DNA from: Streptomyces sp. PsTaAH-137
GTDB taxonomy: Bacteria > Actinomycetota > Actinomycetes > Streptomycetales > Streptomycetaceae
Length of the DNA: 64,000 nucleotides
Direction of reading: 5' to 3'
Assembly (NCBI RefSeq): GCF_003259365.1
Contig: NZ_QLLY01000002.1
Span: 372,001-436,000, forward strand
The notes under the pieces were generated by a model, which saw nothing but the letters and a program-made list of their open reading frames with translations, did not search any database and had not been told where the DNA came from. Numbering within the stretch: position 1 is the stretch's first letter; each line of letters starts with the position of its first letter. Below, piece by piece: positions 24,751-33,872 of this stretch. A program made the position numbers and the translations under genes.

Positions 24751-25580
24751 GTACCGCCACCCTGAACCCCACGGCGCCGACCATCACGGTCGACGCCGAC
24801 CCCAAGATCGGCCTGCGCGGCCATCTGCGCCACACCGGCGCGCTGATCCGCCGCAATCTGCTGTGGATCAAGCAGGACCCGGAGTCGATGTTCGACGCCA
24901 TCCTGATGCCGGTCGTCTTCACCCTGCTGTTCGTGTACGTCTTCGGCGGCTCCATCGGCTCCGCGATGGGCGGCGGCCAGGACGCCTACGTCCAGTACGT
25001 GATCCCCGGCATGGTCGCCATGATGTCGATGAACATCGCGCAGGGCGTCGGCACGGGCTTCAACGAGGACTTCCAGAAGGGCATCATGGACCGCTTCCGG
25101 TCCCTGCCCATCGGCCGCGGCTCCGTGCTGATGGCCAAGGTCGTCGTCGAGATGCTGCGCCTGCTGTGCGCGACCACGGTCCTGATGATCGTCGCGCTGC
25201 TCGTCGGCTTCGACATCACCAACTGGGCCGGACTCTTCGGCGCGATCGGTCTGACCGCGCTGTTCGGCTCGTCCCTGATGTGGATCTTCCTGGTGCTCGG
25301 CGTGACCATGAAGAGCGCGCAGGCCGTGCAGGCCATGGGCTTCCTGGTGATGATGCCGCTGCAGTTCGGCTCGTCGATCTTCGCGCCCACCCAGTCGATG
25401 CCCGGCTGGCTCCAGTCCTTCACGAACTGGAACCCGATCTCGGCGCTCGCGGACACCTGCCGCGCCCTGATGACCGGCGGCCCGGTGGCCCACGACCTGT
25501 GGGTGACCCTCGGCTGGACGGCGCTGCTGACCGCGGTCATGGCGCCGGTGGCGATCCGCAAGTTCACCACCAAGAACTGA
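24747..25580 (+). CDS. ABC-2 type permease, DrrB-like
   Basis: A 277-aa membrane protein with six predicted segments and the ABC-2 transporter fold. The N-terminal LIRRNLLWIKQDPES stretch is the typical cytoplasmic helix of DrrB proteins, and YVIPGMVAMMSMNIAQGVG and FRSLPIGRGSVLMAKV are family segments. It pairs with the preceding ATPase as a drug or lipid exporter. The ATG overlaps the ATPase stop. Its stop lies only 7 bp from the stop of the convergent BTAD regulator. Confidence 0.95.
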   Translation: MSTATLNPTAPTITVDADPKIGLRGHLRHTGALIRRNLLWIKQDPESMFDAILMPVVFTLLFVYVFGGSIGSAMGGGQDAYVQYVIPGMVAMMSMNIAQGVGTGFNEDFQKGIMDRFRSLPIGRGSVLMAKVVVEMLRLLCATTVLMIVALLVGFDITNWAGLFGAIGLTALFGSSLMWIFLVLGVTMKSAQAVQAMGFLVMMPLQFGSSIFAPTQSMPGWLQSFTNWNPISALADTCRALMTGGPVAHDLWVTLGWTALLTAVMAPVAIRKFTTKN

Positions 25581-25587
25581 GAGCCCG

Positions 25588-28500
25588 TCAGTCAGCCAGT
25601 CGGTCGGTCGGTTCGCGTCTCAGCAAGGCGGTGGCCTCCTCCACGGAGAGGCCGCCGCCTTCGGCGTTCTCCCGTGCGTACCGCTCGTCGCCGAGCGACG
25701 CGCGTGCGGTGCGCTCGGCCCGCTCCCGCCAGTCCCGCTCCATGACGGCGCGCACATGACCGGACGGCAGCGAGGCGTCGGACGCCCCGATCAGCCGGGC
25801 CGCCGTCGCCGCGTCGCCGTCCGCGGCGCGCAGCGTCAGGGCGTTGGCCGCGGTGAGCAGATGGAGCGCCGCCATATGGGGTTCGAGCATCGTCGCCAGC
25901 GGGTCGTCGGCGACGTCCAGCGCTTCCCGGGCCTTCACCAGCGCGAGGTCCGCGGAGCCCTCCAGCACGTCGAGCATGGCTTCGAGGCCGGTGAGCACGG
26001 CCCGGAAGAACAGCACCTCGGCGACCTTGAACTCCTCGCGCAACTGGTCCAGGAGCTGCCGCGCCTCCGCGGTACGGCCCGTCGTGGCGAGCCGGGTGAG
26101 CAGGAACATCCGGGCCGCCGGCCAGGCCTCGTTGTGGTACTTGCGGGCCGGGTCGAGCGTGTCGCGCAGCATCTGCTCGCCGCGCTCCCCCTCCCCCTGC
26201 TCGATCAGCACGTTGCCGAGCCGCACCGACAGGATCGCGATCTGGGCGTGGGCGCCCAGGTCCTCGGCGACCCGCTGGGCCCGGACGAAGTCGGCCGCGG
26301 CCGCGTCGAACCGGCCCAGCCGCTCGTGCGCCTCGCCGCGCACCGACAGCGCCTCGGCCTTCCCCCACTCGTCGCCGAGCCGGGTGAACAGGTCCAGCGA
26401 CTCCTCGGCGTCGGCGAGCCCTCTCTCGGCGGTCTCGACGCGGTTGGCCAGCAGGTTGGCGCGCATCTGCAGCATGTGCGCGAGCTCCCACTCGTAGCCG
26501 AGGTCGCGGCAGGCGCGGACCGTCCGGTCGCTCAGCTCCGCCATCCGCTCGCCCTGGCCCGACATCAGGACGGCGAAGTACCAGAGGTGCCCCGGAGGGC
26601 GGCAGGCCTGCGGCAGGTCGGGGGCGAGGGTGTCGACGATGGTGCGCAGCCGGGCCCTGCCCTCCTCGCCCTGCCACACCTCCAGCTCCATGTCCATGTA
26701 GCCGAGCCGGGTCAGGTGCACCTCGCGGCGCGCCTCGTCGAGGAGGTCGCCGGTGAGCGGCGGCGGCACGTCGGTGCAGCGCTGGTGGACCGGCGGGGCG
26801 GGGCGCGCGTCCGGGCCGAACGGGTCGGGGCCGAGCGCCGCCGCCTCCATGGTCCAGATCCTCGCGTCGGTGCGCAGGTCGCGCATCATCCAGAACCAGA
26901 GCAGGGAGAGCGTCAGGCTGAGCATCTCCTGCTCGTCGCGGGCGCCGGCGGCGCGGCGCAGGGCGGTGCGCAGGTTCTCGTAGTCGCGCTCGATCCGGGC
27001 GATGGCCGCGCGCTGGCCCGCGCCGCGCAGCAACGGGTCGGTGGTGCGGGCAAGTTCGCGGTAGTACGTGAGATGGGCGCGCTCGGCGGCGGTGCGGTCG
27101 GCGGCCTCGTCGAGCCGGTCGCCCGCGTACTCGGCGACGGTCTCCAGGAGGCGGTAGCGCATCTCGCCGCTGTCGTCGGGGGCGGCGACGACGAGGGACT
27201 TGTCGACAAGGGAGGACAGCGTGGACAGCACGTCGGGGGCCTCGGGTCCGCACACGGTCTCGGCGGCGGTGAGGTCGCAGCCGCCGCTGAACACGGAGAG
27301 CCGGGCGAGGACGGCGCGCTCGGTGTGGTCGAGCAGGTCCCAGGACCAGTCGACGACGGCGCGCAGGGTCTGCTGGCGGGGCAGGGCGGTGCGGGCGCCG
27401 GAGGTGAGCAGCCGGAACCGGTCGTCGAGGCGGTCGGCGATCTGGCGCGGGGTGAGCATCCGCAGCCGGGCCGCGGCGAGTTCGATGGCGAGCGGGAGGC
27501 CGTCGAGGCGGCGGCAGATCTCGGTGACGGCCGCCGAGGTCTCCTCGGACTCGTCGACCCGGAACCCCGGGCGGACGGTGGCGCCGCGCTCGCCGAACAG
27601 CCGCAGCGCGTACGGCTGCGGCAGGGGTTCGACGGGGTGCAGGATCTCGCCGGGCACGCCGAGGGGTTCGCGGCTGGTGGCGAGCACGGTCAGGCCGGGG
27701 CAGCGGGCGAGCAGGTGCTCGGCGAGGGCGGCGGCGGCCTCGATGACGTGTTCGCAGTTGTCGAGTACGAGGATCATGCGGCGGTCGGCGCAGTGCTCCA
27801 CGAGGCGGACCAGCGGGTCGTCGCCCTGGCGTTCCCCGGCGACGCGCAGTTCCTCGGCGCCGGCGCCGCGCAGCACGGTCTCGCGGGCGCCGAGCGCGCT
27901 GACGACGGCCTCCGGGACGGCGGCTGGGTCGCTGACCGGGGCCAGTTCGGCGAGCCAGACGCCGTCCGGGGCCGTGGTCTCGGCGAGGCCCTCGGCGGCT
28001 TCCTGGGACAGCCGGGTCTTTCCGGCGCCGCCGGGGCCGAGGAGGGTCAGGAGGCGGGCCCGGGTGAGCTCGGTCCGGATGGCGTCGATGTCGGTGCCGC
28101 GGCCGACGAACGAGGTGAGGCGGGCGCGGAGGTTGCCCGGGGTGCGGGGCTCCGCCCGCGCCGGGGCCGGGCCCGTCGGGAGCGCCTGCCCCGCGTCGAG
28201 CAGATCGGCGTGCAGGGATCGGAGTTCGGCTCCCGGGTCCGCGCCCAGGCGGTCGGCGAGGGCGCGGCGTATCGCGTCGTACGCGGCCAGCGCCTCGGCG
28301 GTGCGGCCCGCGTCGCGCAGGGCGCGCAGGCGCAGCACCTGGAGGGCTTCGTCCAGCGGGTGCGCGTCGCACAGCGCCGTCAGCTCGGGCAGCGCCTCGT
28401 CGGCCCGGTCCAGGGCGAGCCAGGCGGCGAGCCGGGTGCGGCGGGCGTCCAGGTGGCGGGTGTCCCAGCGGGCCGCCTCGCCCACCCGGTCGGGCAGGTC

Positions 28501-28908
28501 GGCGAGGGCGGGCCCGCGCCACAGCCCGAGCGCTTGGTCGAGCAGCTCGGCGGCCTTGGCCGGGTTGCCGTCGGCGAGGCCTCGGACGCCGTCGGCGGTC
28601 AGCCGCTCGAAGCGGAACAGGTCGATGTCGTCCGCGACGGCCGCGAGCCGGTAGCCGCCCTCGTCGGAGGCGACGGCCCCGGCGCCGAGCACCCGGCGCA
28701 GCCGTCCCACGAGCGCCTGGAGCGCGCCCTGCGCGTCGGCGGGCGGCTCGGCGCCCCACACCTCGTCGACGAGCGCGGCCACCGGCACGGTCCGGCCGGG
28801 CCGCAGGGCGAGCACGGTGAGCAGGGCACGCAGCCGCGCCCCGCCGACGGGGACGGCCGTGCCGTCGTCGCGGAGTGCCTGAGTGGTGCCGAGGAGCGAG
28901 AAGCGCAC
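25588..28908 (-). CDS. BTAD/SARP-type regulator with NB-ARC ATPase and TPR domains (AfsR-like)
   Basis: A 1106-aa multidomain regulator. An OmpR-type winged helix (about residues 10-90) and a bacterial transcriptional activation domain (about 95-242) form the SARP module. An STAND/NB-ARC ATPase follows, with Walker A GPGGAGKT (291-298), MILVLDNCEH as Walker B and LPLAIELAAARL near 480. The C-terminal 500 residues are helical TPR-like repeats. The architecture resembles AfsR, but sequence outside the module is distinct. It likely activates target promoters at heptamer repeats in response to a signal sensed by the C-terminus. GTG start. It ends 7 bp from the DrrAB operon, its best candidate target. 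Confidence 0.93.
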   Translation of the reverse strand: MRFSLLGTTQALRDDGTAVPVGGARLRALLTVLALRPGRTVPVAALVDEVWGAEPPADAQGALQALVGRLRRVLGAGAVASDEGGYRLAAVADDIDLFRFERLTADGVRGLADGNPAKAAELLDQALGLWRGPALADLPDRVGEAARWDTRHLDARRTRLAAWLALDRADEALPELTALCDAHPLDEALQVLRLRALRDAGRTAEALAAYDAIRRALADRLGADPGAELRSLHADLLDAGQALPTGPAPARAEPRTPGNLRARLTSFVGRGTDIDAIRTELTRARLLTLLGPGGAGKTRLSQEAAEGLAETTAPDGVWLAELAPVSDPAAVPEAVVSALGARETVLRGAGAEELRVAGERQGDDPLVRLVEHCADRRMILVLDNCEHVIEAAAALAEHLLARCPGLTVLATSREPLGVPGEILHPVEPLPQPYALRLFGERGATVRPGFRVDESEETSAAVTEICRRLDGLPLAIELAAARLRMLTPRQIADRLDDRFRLLTSGARTALPRQQTLRAVVDWSWDLLDHTERAVLARLSVFSGGCDLTAAETVCGPEAPDVLSTLSSLVDKSLVVAAPDDSGEMRYRLLETVAEYAGDRLDEAADRTAAERAHLTYYRELARTTDPLLRGAGQRAAIARIERDYENLRTALRRAAGARDEQEMLSLTLSLLWFWMMRDLRTDARIWTMEAAALGPDPFGPDARPAPPVHQRCTDVPPPLTGDLLDEARREVHLTRLGYMDMELEVWQGEEGRARLRTIVDTLAPDLPQACRPPGHLWYFAVLMSGQGERMAELSDRTVRACRDLGYEWELAHMLQMRANLLANRVETAERGLADAEESLDLFTRLGDEWGKAEALSVRGEAHERLGRFDAAAADFVRAQRVAEDLGAHAQIAILSVRLGNVLIEQGEGERGEQMLRDTLDPARKYHNEAWPAARMFLLTRLATTGRTAEARQLLDQLREEFKVAEVLFFRAVLTGLEAMLDVLEGSADLALVKAREALDVADDPLATMLEPHMAALHLLTAANALTLRAADGDAATAARLIGASDASLPSGHVRAVMERDWRERAERTARASLGDERYARENAEGGGLSVEEATALLRREPTDRLAD

Positions 28909-29053
28909 CGGCCCATTGTCCCCGCCCGCGCGGGAACCGGCTGCCGGGTCCGCTCAGAGCGTCGGAACCATCGCGCCCGCGCGACACGTTTCCCCACCGG
29001 GCGGGTACGTTCATGCACGCCCCCCGCCACCGGACCCGGGAGTTTTCGTCCTC

Positions 29054-29854
29054 ATGAGCACCGCCACATCCCGACGAGGCGACAGCAGGATCAGCCCCGT
29101 CTTCCTCGGCATCGCCGCGATCACGGCCGTGGCCGGCTGGGCGGTGTGGACGGACTTCGCCTCGCAGCCCGGCTTCGCGGTCTTCCTGTTCGTGACGGGC
29201 GCGTGGATCGTCTCGCTCTGCCTGCACGAGTACGCGCACGCCCGCACCGCCCTGCACAGCGGCGACATCTCGATCGGCGCGAAGGGCTATCTGACCCTGA
29301 ACCCGCTGAAGTACACGCACGCGCTGCTCAGCATCGTGCTGCCGGTCCTCTTCGTGATCATGGGCGGGATCGGTCTGCCCGGCGGCGCCGTCTTCATCGA
29401 GCGGGGCCGTATCCAGGGCCGCTGGAAGCACAGCCTGATCTCCGCGGCGGGCCCGCTGACGAACGTGCTGTTCGCGATCGTCTGCACCGCGCCGTTCTGG
29501 CTGGACCTGCTGGACGGCGTGCCGGACACCTTCCGCTACGCGCTGGCCTTCCTGGCGCTGCTCCAGGTGACGGCGGCGATCCTGAACTTCCTGCCGGTGC
29601 CGGGCCTCGACGGCTACGGCGTCATCGAGCCCTGGCTGTCGTACAAGGTGAAGCGGCAGGTGGAGCCGTTCGCGCAGTTCGGCCTGATCGCGGTGTTCGC
29701 GCTGCTGTGGATCCCCGAGGTGAACCGCGTGTTCTTCGACGTGGTGGACGCGCTGCTGCGCGCGCTCGGGGTGCACGACTGGGACACGTACTGGGGTCAG
29801 CGCTTCTACCGCTTCTGGGAGGGCACTCCCGAGATCCCCGTGATCAGCCAGTAG
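29054..29854 (+). CDS. site-2 protease family (M50) membrane metalloprotease
   Basis: A 266-aa integral membrane protein with about six segments. The zinc-binding motif is LHEYAHA (His58, Glu59, His62), and the third ligand is Asp186 in LPVPGLDGYGV, the NxxPxPxLDG-type motif of S2P proteases. Such proteases cut membrane proteins within the bilayer, often anti-sigma factors, but this compact Rv-type subgroup has no defined substrate. It starts at the ATG following a weak ribosome site; the conserved part begins there. It is divergent from the BTAD gene and convergent with a small membrane protein gene. Confidence 0.9.
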   Translation: MSTATSRRGDSRISPVFLGIAAITAVAGWAVWTDFASQPGFAVFLFVTGAWIVSLCLHEYAHARTALHSGDISIGAKGYLTLNPLKYTHALLSIVLPVLFVIMGGIGLPGGAVFIERGRIQGRWKHSLISAAGPLTNVLFAIVCTAPFWLDLLDGVPDTFRYALAFLALLQVTAAILNFLPVPGLDGYGVIEPWLSYKVKRQVEPFAQFGLIAVFALLWIPEVNRVFFDVVDALLRALGVHDWDTYWGQRFYRFWEGTPEIPVISQ

Positions 29855-29859
29855 CGGGT

Positions 29860-30048
29860 TCAGGCGGTGGGGGCGCTCTGGGCCTTCTCGGCCTTGGCCT
29901 TGCGGGCGTAGAACCAGGTCATGTTCGACGTGATGCCCGCGATGAGCACCCACACGATCCCGAGGAAGCTGCCCTCGACGAAGGACACCACGGCGGCCAC
30001 GACGGCGAGCAGGCAGACGACGAGAGCGAAGAGTGCGATGCGGGGCAT
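29860..30048 (-). CDS. small two-segment membrane protein
   Basis: A 62-aa hydrophobic protein with two membrane segments (about residues 2-22 and 24-43) and a basic C-terminus (FYARKAKAEKAQ). The ATG at 30048 is chosen because it begins the hydrophobic core and has GGAG about 11 bp upstream; longer versions add a non-conserved leader. Small proteins of this type are common in Streptomyces. No function is known, and it converges on the site-2 protease gene with a 5-bp gap. Confidence 0.7.
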   Translation of the reverse strand: MPRIALFALVVCLLAVVAAVVSFVEGSFLGIVWVLIAGITSNMTWFYARKAKAEKAQSAPTA

Positions 30049-30152
30049 GGGGTCGGCTCCAATACACGGCTGGTGTTCGCCGACCAGTGTCCCCCATGCC
30101 CCGCCCGCGCCCGAAGGCGACCCGTACAACCCGATACGGGGTTATCCGGTGG

Positions 30153-30878
30153 TTATACGTCCGTGACGCGCAGGCCCGCGTGCGCCTTGTAGCGGCGGTT
30201 GGTGGAGATCAGGTTCGCGACCAGGGATTCCACCTGGTGGGCGTTGCGCAGGCGGCCCGCGAAGACGCCGCGCATGCCCGGGACGCGGCCGGCCAGCGCC
30301 TGCACCGCGTCGGTGTCGGCGCGGCTCTCGCCGAGCACCATCACGTCGGTGTCGATCTCGTCGATCTCCGGGTCGGCGAGCAGCACCGCGGACAGGTGGT
30401 GGAAGGCGGCGGTGACCCGGGAGTCCGGGAGCAGGGCGGCGGCCTGCTCGGCGGCGCTGCCCTCCTCCGGCTTCAGGGCGTAGGCGCCCTTCTTGTCGAA
30501 GCCCAGCGGGTTGACGCAGTCGACGACGAGCTTGCCGGCGAGGTCCTCGCGGAGCGCTTCGAGGGTGGCCCCGTGGCCGTCCCACGGCACGGCGACGATC
30601 ACGATGTCGCTGCGCCGGGCGCACTCGGCGTTGTCGGCGCCCTCGATGCCGAGGCCGTGCTCGTTGAGTTCGTCCGCGGCGGCCTGCGCGCGCTCGGCGG
30701 CGCGGGAGCCGAGGATCACCTTCTGGCCGGCCCGCGCGAACCGGTAGGCGAGGCCCTTGCCCTGCGGTCCGGTGCCGCCGAGCACGCCGACGACGAGGCC
30801 GGACACGTCGGGCAGGTCCCAGGGGTCCTTGGCCGGGGCCTTCGGGGCGGGCTGTGCGCTGTCATCACTGGTAGTCAT
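30153..30878 (-). CDS. npdG: NADPH-dependent F420 reductase
   Basis: A 241-aa Rossmann protein of the F420H2:NADP+ oxidoreductase (Fno/NpdG) family. The dinucleotide-binding motif is VGVLGGTGPQGKGLAYRFA near residues 27-45, with the NADP-specific ILGSRAAERAQ loop near 55-65. The C-terminal F420-binding half includes VTAAFHHLSAVLL. It passes hydride between NADPH and coenzyme F420, supplying reduced F420 for redox enzymes. The N-terminal 20 residues are an alanine/proline-rich extension. It is monocistronic and divergent from the following hypothetical gene. Confidence 0.93.
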   Translation of the reverse strand: MTTSDDSAQPAPKAPAKDPWDLPDVSGLVVGVLGGTGPQGKGLAYRFARAGQKVILGSRAAERAQAAADELNEHGLGIEGADNAECARRSDIVIVAVPWDGHGATLEALREDLAGKLVVDCVNPLGFDKKGAYALKPEEGSAAEQAAALLPDSRVTAAFHHLSAVLLADPEIDEIDTDVMVLGESRADTDAVQALAGRVPGMRGVFAGRLRNAHQVESLVANLISTNRRYKAHAGLRVTDV

Positions 30879-30977
30879 GGAGCGACCTTACTCAGAGGTA
30901 CCGGGCGGCGACCCGTACGGGCGGTCTTGCCGCGAACCTCACATCGGGGCCGGGTTCTTGGGGCAGCATGCGGGCCC

Positions 30978-31589
30978 ATGGACGCCGTACGAGTAGCGCT
31001 GCTGCGCGAGGTTCTCGCCGGCACCGAGTGGCCGGCCGCCACCCGTCGCTTCGCCGGGGCGCTGCGGTCCTCGGTGGGGGCGCACGGGGGTGGGCTGCTG
31101 CTGGTCGGCACCGAGGAGTACGAGCCCTGGCACCTGGCCGCCCATCTGGTCGACGAGGCCGCCTGGTCGGGCACGCCGGAGCTGTCGCCGACCCTTGTGC
31201 GGCACGCCGCGCGTCCCGGTGATCCGGCTCATCTCGCCGTCGGGCTCGGGCGGCTCGCGGCGGCTCGGCGCGGGGAGACGTTGCTGGTGGTGACGCCGGA
31301 CGCCGTGGGGGCTCCGCTGCTGGAACGGGTGCATGACGCTCGGCGGGCCGGGGCGACCGTGCTGGCGCTGGACGGGCAGGTCGCCGGTAACGGGGATCTG
31401 CGGGCGCTGGCGCATGATGCGCTGGCCGTGCCCGGGGGGACCGATCTGGATCTGGACACGGTGCAGCATCTGGTGAGTGCGGCGGCCGGGGAGAACGCGG
31501 GGGGTGCTGCGCGGGGGCGACGCTCTTTCCGGGACCGGTTGTCGCGGCTGGCGGACCATCTGACGGCGCCGCCGCCTGCTCGGTGGTAG
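30978..31589 (+). CDS. conserved hypothetical protein, possible SIS-like fold
   Basis: A 203-aa protein of alternating helix and strand pattern without membrane segments. The segment GETLLVVTPDAVGAPLLERV followed by AGATVLALDG resembles the strand-helix order of sugar-isomerase (SIS) domains, but no catalytic motif is evident. The tail is basic (RGRRSFRDRLSRLADHL). It is conserved in gene order in Streptomyces as far as I recall. The start ATG at 30978 is chosen because residues before it overlap the promoter of the divergent F420 reductase. A repeat element follows it. Confidence 0.7.
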   Translation: MDAVRVALLREVLAGTEWPAATRRFAGALRSSVGAHGGGLLLVGTEEYEPWHLAAHLVDEAAWSGTPELSPTLVRHAARPGDPAHLAVGLGRLAAARRGETLLVVTPDAVGAPLLERVHDARRAGATVLALDGQVAGNGDLRALAHDALAVPGGTDLDLDTVQHLVSAAAGENAGGAARGRRSFRDRLSRLADHLTAPPPARW

Positions 31590-31596
31590 TTCTTCG

Positions 31597-31812
31597 GCTG
31601 CGGGCCGGTGGGGGCTGGTCGCGCAGTTCCCCGCGCCCCTGGGCCGTCCTTCGCCCGCGGGCCGGTGGGGGCTGGTCGCGCAGTTCCCCGCGCCCCTGAA
31701 GGCTGCGCTTCGCGCGCCTTCCCCTTGAGGCTGCGGCTCTGCCGCGCCTCTAGTGATGAGATGGCGCACGAAGTGCGCATCTCAGGGGCGCGGGGAACTG
31801 CGCGACCGGCCA
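31597..31812. repeat. palindromic repeat element B
   Basis: Two direct copies of the left arm (GCGGGCCGGTGGGGGCTGGT, then the core GCGCAGTTCCCCGCGCCCCT) lie at 31600-31641 and 31658-31697. The inverted right arm is at 31784-31806. Before the right arm is a nested palindrome, GAGATGGCGCAC then GAA then GTGCGCATCTC (31758-31784). It lies between convergent genes. Confidence 0.9.
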
Positions 31813-31834
31813 CGACGGCGCCGCAGATGGGGGA

Positions 31835-32068
31835 CTACGTCTTGTCGGTGTCGCCGGAGGCGCCCGCGTCATGCCACTTGGGGTCGTTCTCCCATTCGAG
31901 GTTGCGCTCCTGCGCGGTCTGCATGGCGTGCTCGGCCTCGGCGCGGGACGCGTACGGGCCGAAACGGTCCTTGGCGGGGCAGTCAGGGCCCTCCTCGACC
32001 TTGTGGTGCTCCAGGCAGTAGTACCACTCGCCCGGCTTGCCCACGGTCCGCTTCTTGAACAGGGCCAT
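31835..32068 (-). CDS. small conserved protein with SPOR-like segment
   Basis: A 77-aa protein. Cys18 and Cys30 flank a [11 protein letters not shown] segment that could bind metal. The following [17 protein letters not shown] resembles the strand-helix half of a SPOR or similar repeat. The tail is acidic. No function is assigned. ATG at 32068, with a GAGGAG-type ribosome site upstream on the minus strand. It is divergent from map, a conserved position in Streptomyces. Confidence 0.8.
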   Translation of the reverse strand: MALFKKRTVGKPGEWYYCLEHHKVEEGPDCPAKDRFGPYASRAEAEHAMQTAQERNLEWENDPKWHDAGASGDTDKT

Positions 32069-32135
32069 GTCCGACTCCTCTCCTCGGGGCGCTCAGGGCC
32101 ATGCTCCCCCAGTCCCGCTCGTTACACTCGCTGGC

Positions 32136-33002
32136 ATGTCTGGCCAGTCGCAGTCGTCGCTGCTTGTACCCGGGGAACTCTCCCCCACCCGTCATGTGCC
32201 CGGGAACATCCGGCGCCCCGAGTACGTCGGCAAGCCCGCGCCGACCCCGTACAAGGGCCCGGAGGTGCAGACGCCGGAGACGATCGAGGCGATGCGGACC
32301 GCCGGGCGGATCGCGGCGCAGGCGATGGAGGAGGCGGCGAAGGCGATCGCGCCGGGCGTCACCACCGACGAGCTGGACCGCATCGCGCACGCCTACATGT
32401 GCGACCACGGCGCCTACCCGTCCACGCTCGGCTACCGCGGCTTCCCCAAGTCGCTGTGCACGAGCGTCAACGAGGTCATCTGCCACGGCATCCCGGACTC
32501 CACGGTGCTGCGCGACGGCGACATCATCAACCTGGACGTGACGGCGTACATCGGCGGTGTGCACGGCGACAACAACGCCACGTACCTCGTCGGCGACGTG
32601 GACGAGGAGTCCCGGCTGCTCGTCGAGCGGACCCGTGAGTCACTGAACCGGGCGATCAAGGCCGTGAAGCCCGGCCGCCAGATCAACATCATCGGCCGGG
32701 TCATCGAGTCGTACGCCAAGCGCTTCGGCTACGGGGTCGTGCGCGACTTCACCGGGCACGGCATCAACTCGTCGTTCCACAGCGGCCTGATCATCCCGCA
32801 CTACGACAGCCCGCACGCCACGACCGTGATCCAGCCCGGCATGACGTTCACCATCGAGCCGATGCTGACGCTCGGCACGCACGAGTACGACATGTGGGAC
32901 GACGGGTGGACCGTCGTGACCAAGGACCGCAAGCGGACCGCCCAGTTCGAGCACACGCTCGTCGTCACGGAGACCGGCACGGAGATCCTCACCCTGCCGT
33001 AA
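32136..33002 (+). CDS. map: methionine aminopeptidase, type I
   Basis: A 288-aa pita-bread enzyme that removes the N-terminal methionine from new proteins. Metal ligands are seen in NLDVTAY (Asp), VHGDNNATY (Asp), GHGINSSFH (His), FTIEPM (Glu) and QFEHTLVV (Glu). The first 40 residues, with the PxxPxxY-like [14 protein letters not shown] segment, form the N-terminal extension of actinobacterial MetAPs (MetAP1c), which lack the eukaryotic zinc fingers. A possible -10 box TACACT lies about 11 bp before the ATG, so the mRNA may be leaderless. A hairpin terminator follows. Confidence 0.96.
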   Translation: MSGQSQSSLLVPGELSPTRHVPGNIRRPEYVGKPAPTPYKGPEVQTPETIEAMRTAGRIAAQAMEEAAKAIAPGVTTDELDRIAHAYMCDHGAYPSTLGYRGFPKSLCTSVNEVICHGIPDSTVLRDGDIINLDVTAYIGGVHGDNNATYLVGDVDEESRLLVERTRESLNRAIKAVKPGRQINIIGRVIESYAKRFGYGVVRDFTGHGINSSFHSGLIIPHYDSPHATTVIQPGMTFTIEPMLTLGTHEYDMWDDGWTVVTKDRKRTAQFEHTLVVTETGTEILTLP

Positions 33003-33024
33003 CCCGGAGCCGCCGCCCTCTATC

Positions 33025-33050
33025 AGCCCGTCCCGTTTCCGGGGCGGGCT
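33025..33050 (+). terminator. map terminator
   Basis: AGCCCGTCCC (33025-33034) pairs with GGGGCGGGCT (33041-33050) through a 6-nt loop, with one G-U pair, and a short T-rich run follows. Confidence 0.8.
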
Positions 33051-33131
33051 TTCTCGTTGCCGTTCGCCCGTTCGGGAAAGCGGGTACTTTTTTACCGACA
33101 GCCCGTCGGGAAAGCCGAAAACAGTGCTACC

Positions 33132-33150
33132 TTAGGCAAGGCTAACCTTA
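33132..33150. promoter_or_regulatory. iron box (IdeR/DmdR1 type)
   Basis: TTAGGCAAGGCTAACCTTA is close to the 19-bp consensus TTAGGTTAGGCTAACCTAA. It lies 25 bp before the heme oxygenase start, so transcription should be repressed by iron-loaded DmdR1. Confidence 0.85.
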
Positions 33151-33174
33151 CTAACATTCTTCGGCGGAGGCCTC

Positions 33175-33825
33175 ATGGACACCCCGTTCTCCACCCTGAT
33201 CCGTACCGCCTCGCACGAGCAGCACACCGAGGCCGAGACGTCGACCTTCATGAGCGACCTGCTCGGCGGGACGCTCGGCGTGGACGCCTACACGCGGTAC
33301 ACGGAGCAACTGTGGTTCGTCTACAGGGCACTTGAGGACGGCATGGAGCAGCTCGCCGCCGATCCGGTCGCGGGCCCCTTCATACAGGCCGAGCTGGCCC
33401 GCGTGCCCGAGCTGGAGCGCGACCTCGCGCATCTGCGGGGGGCCGACTGGCGCGAGCGGGTCACCGCCCTTCCGGCGACCGAGGCGTACGCGGCCCGGAT
33501 CGCGGAGTGCGCGCGGGAGTGGCCGGCCGGATATGTGGCGCACCACTACACCCGGTACCTGGGCGATCTGTCCGGCGGACAGATCATCCGCGACAAGGCG
33601 GAGAAGACCTGGGGGTTCGCACGCAAGGGCGACGGGGTGCGGTTCTACGTCTTCGAGGGGGTGCAGAATCCGGCGGCGTTCAAGCGGCGGTACCGCGAGT
33701 TGCTCGATGCCATCGCCGTGGACGAGCTGGAGCAGCAGCGGGTCGTCGCCGAGTGCAAGCGGGCGTTCTCTTTGAACACCGCGGTGTTCGCTGCGCTCGG
33801 CGAGGAGTTCTCGCGCGCGGCGTGA
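33175..33825 (+). CDS. hmuO: biliverdin-producing heme oxygenase
   Basis: A 216-aa all-helical heme oxygenase that opens heme to release iron, CO and biliverdin. His17 (in HEQHTEAETSTFMSDLL) aligns with the proximal heme ligand His20 of corynebacterial HmuO, and HYTRYLGDLSGGQ is the conserved distal helix. It frees iron from heme delivered by the HtaA/HmuTUV system encoded at 54.8-61 kb. An iron box directly upstream implies induction under iron starvation. The gene is convergent with a PhzF-like gene across a shared hairpin. Confidence 0.96.
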   Translation: MDTPFSTLIRTASHEQHTEAETSTFMSDLLGGTLGVDAYTRYTEQLWFVYRALEDGMEQLAADPVAGPFIQAELARVPELERDLAHLRGADWRERVTALPATEAYAARIAECAREWPAGYVAHHYTRYLGDLSGGQIIRDKAEKTWGFARKGDGVRFYVFEGVQNPAAFKRRYRELLDAIAVDELEQQRVVAECKRAFSLNTAVFAALGEEFSRAA

Positions 33826-33828
33826 TGT

Positions 33829-33866
33829 GGGGTGCGGCGGGGCCGCGGGGCTCCGCCCCGCACCCC
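33829..33866. terminator. bidirectional hairpin between hmuO and PhzF-like gene
   Basis: GGGGTGCGG (33829-33837) pairs with CCGCACCCC (33858-33866). The GC-rich inner part can form further stems. It lies in the 47-bp convergent gap and can serve both genes. Confidence 0.65.
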
Positions 33867-33872
33867 GGGGGC

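Noticed and set aside
23719..28908. Antibiotic biosynthetic gene cluster around the SARP and DrrAB genes
   Set aside because: No polyketide, peptide or other core biosynthetic enzyme is present nearby; panB and F420 reductase are primary metabolism.
25592..30192. Very long open frames on both strands (about 1480-1500 codons) over the BTAD regulator and its neighbours
   Set aside because: They are by-products of high GC in other frames; they cross real gene boundaries, are Arg/Ala/Pro/Gly-rich and show no family motif.
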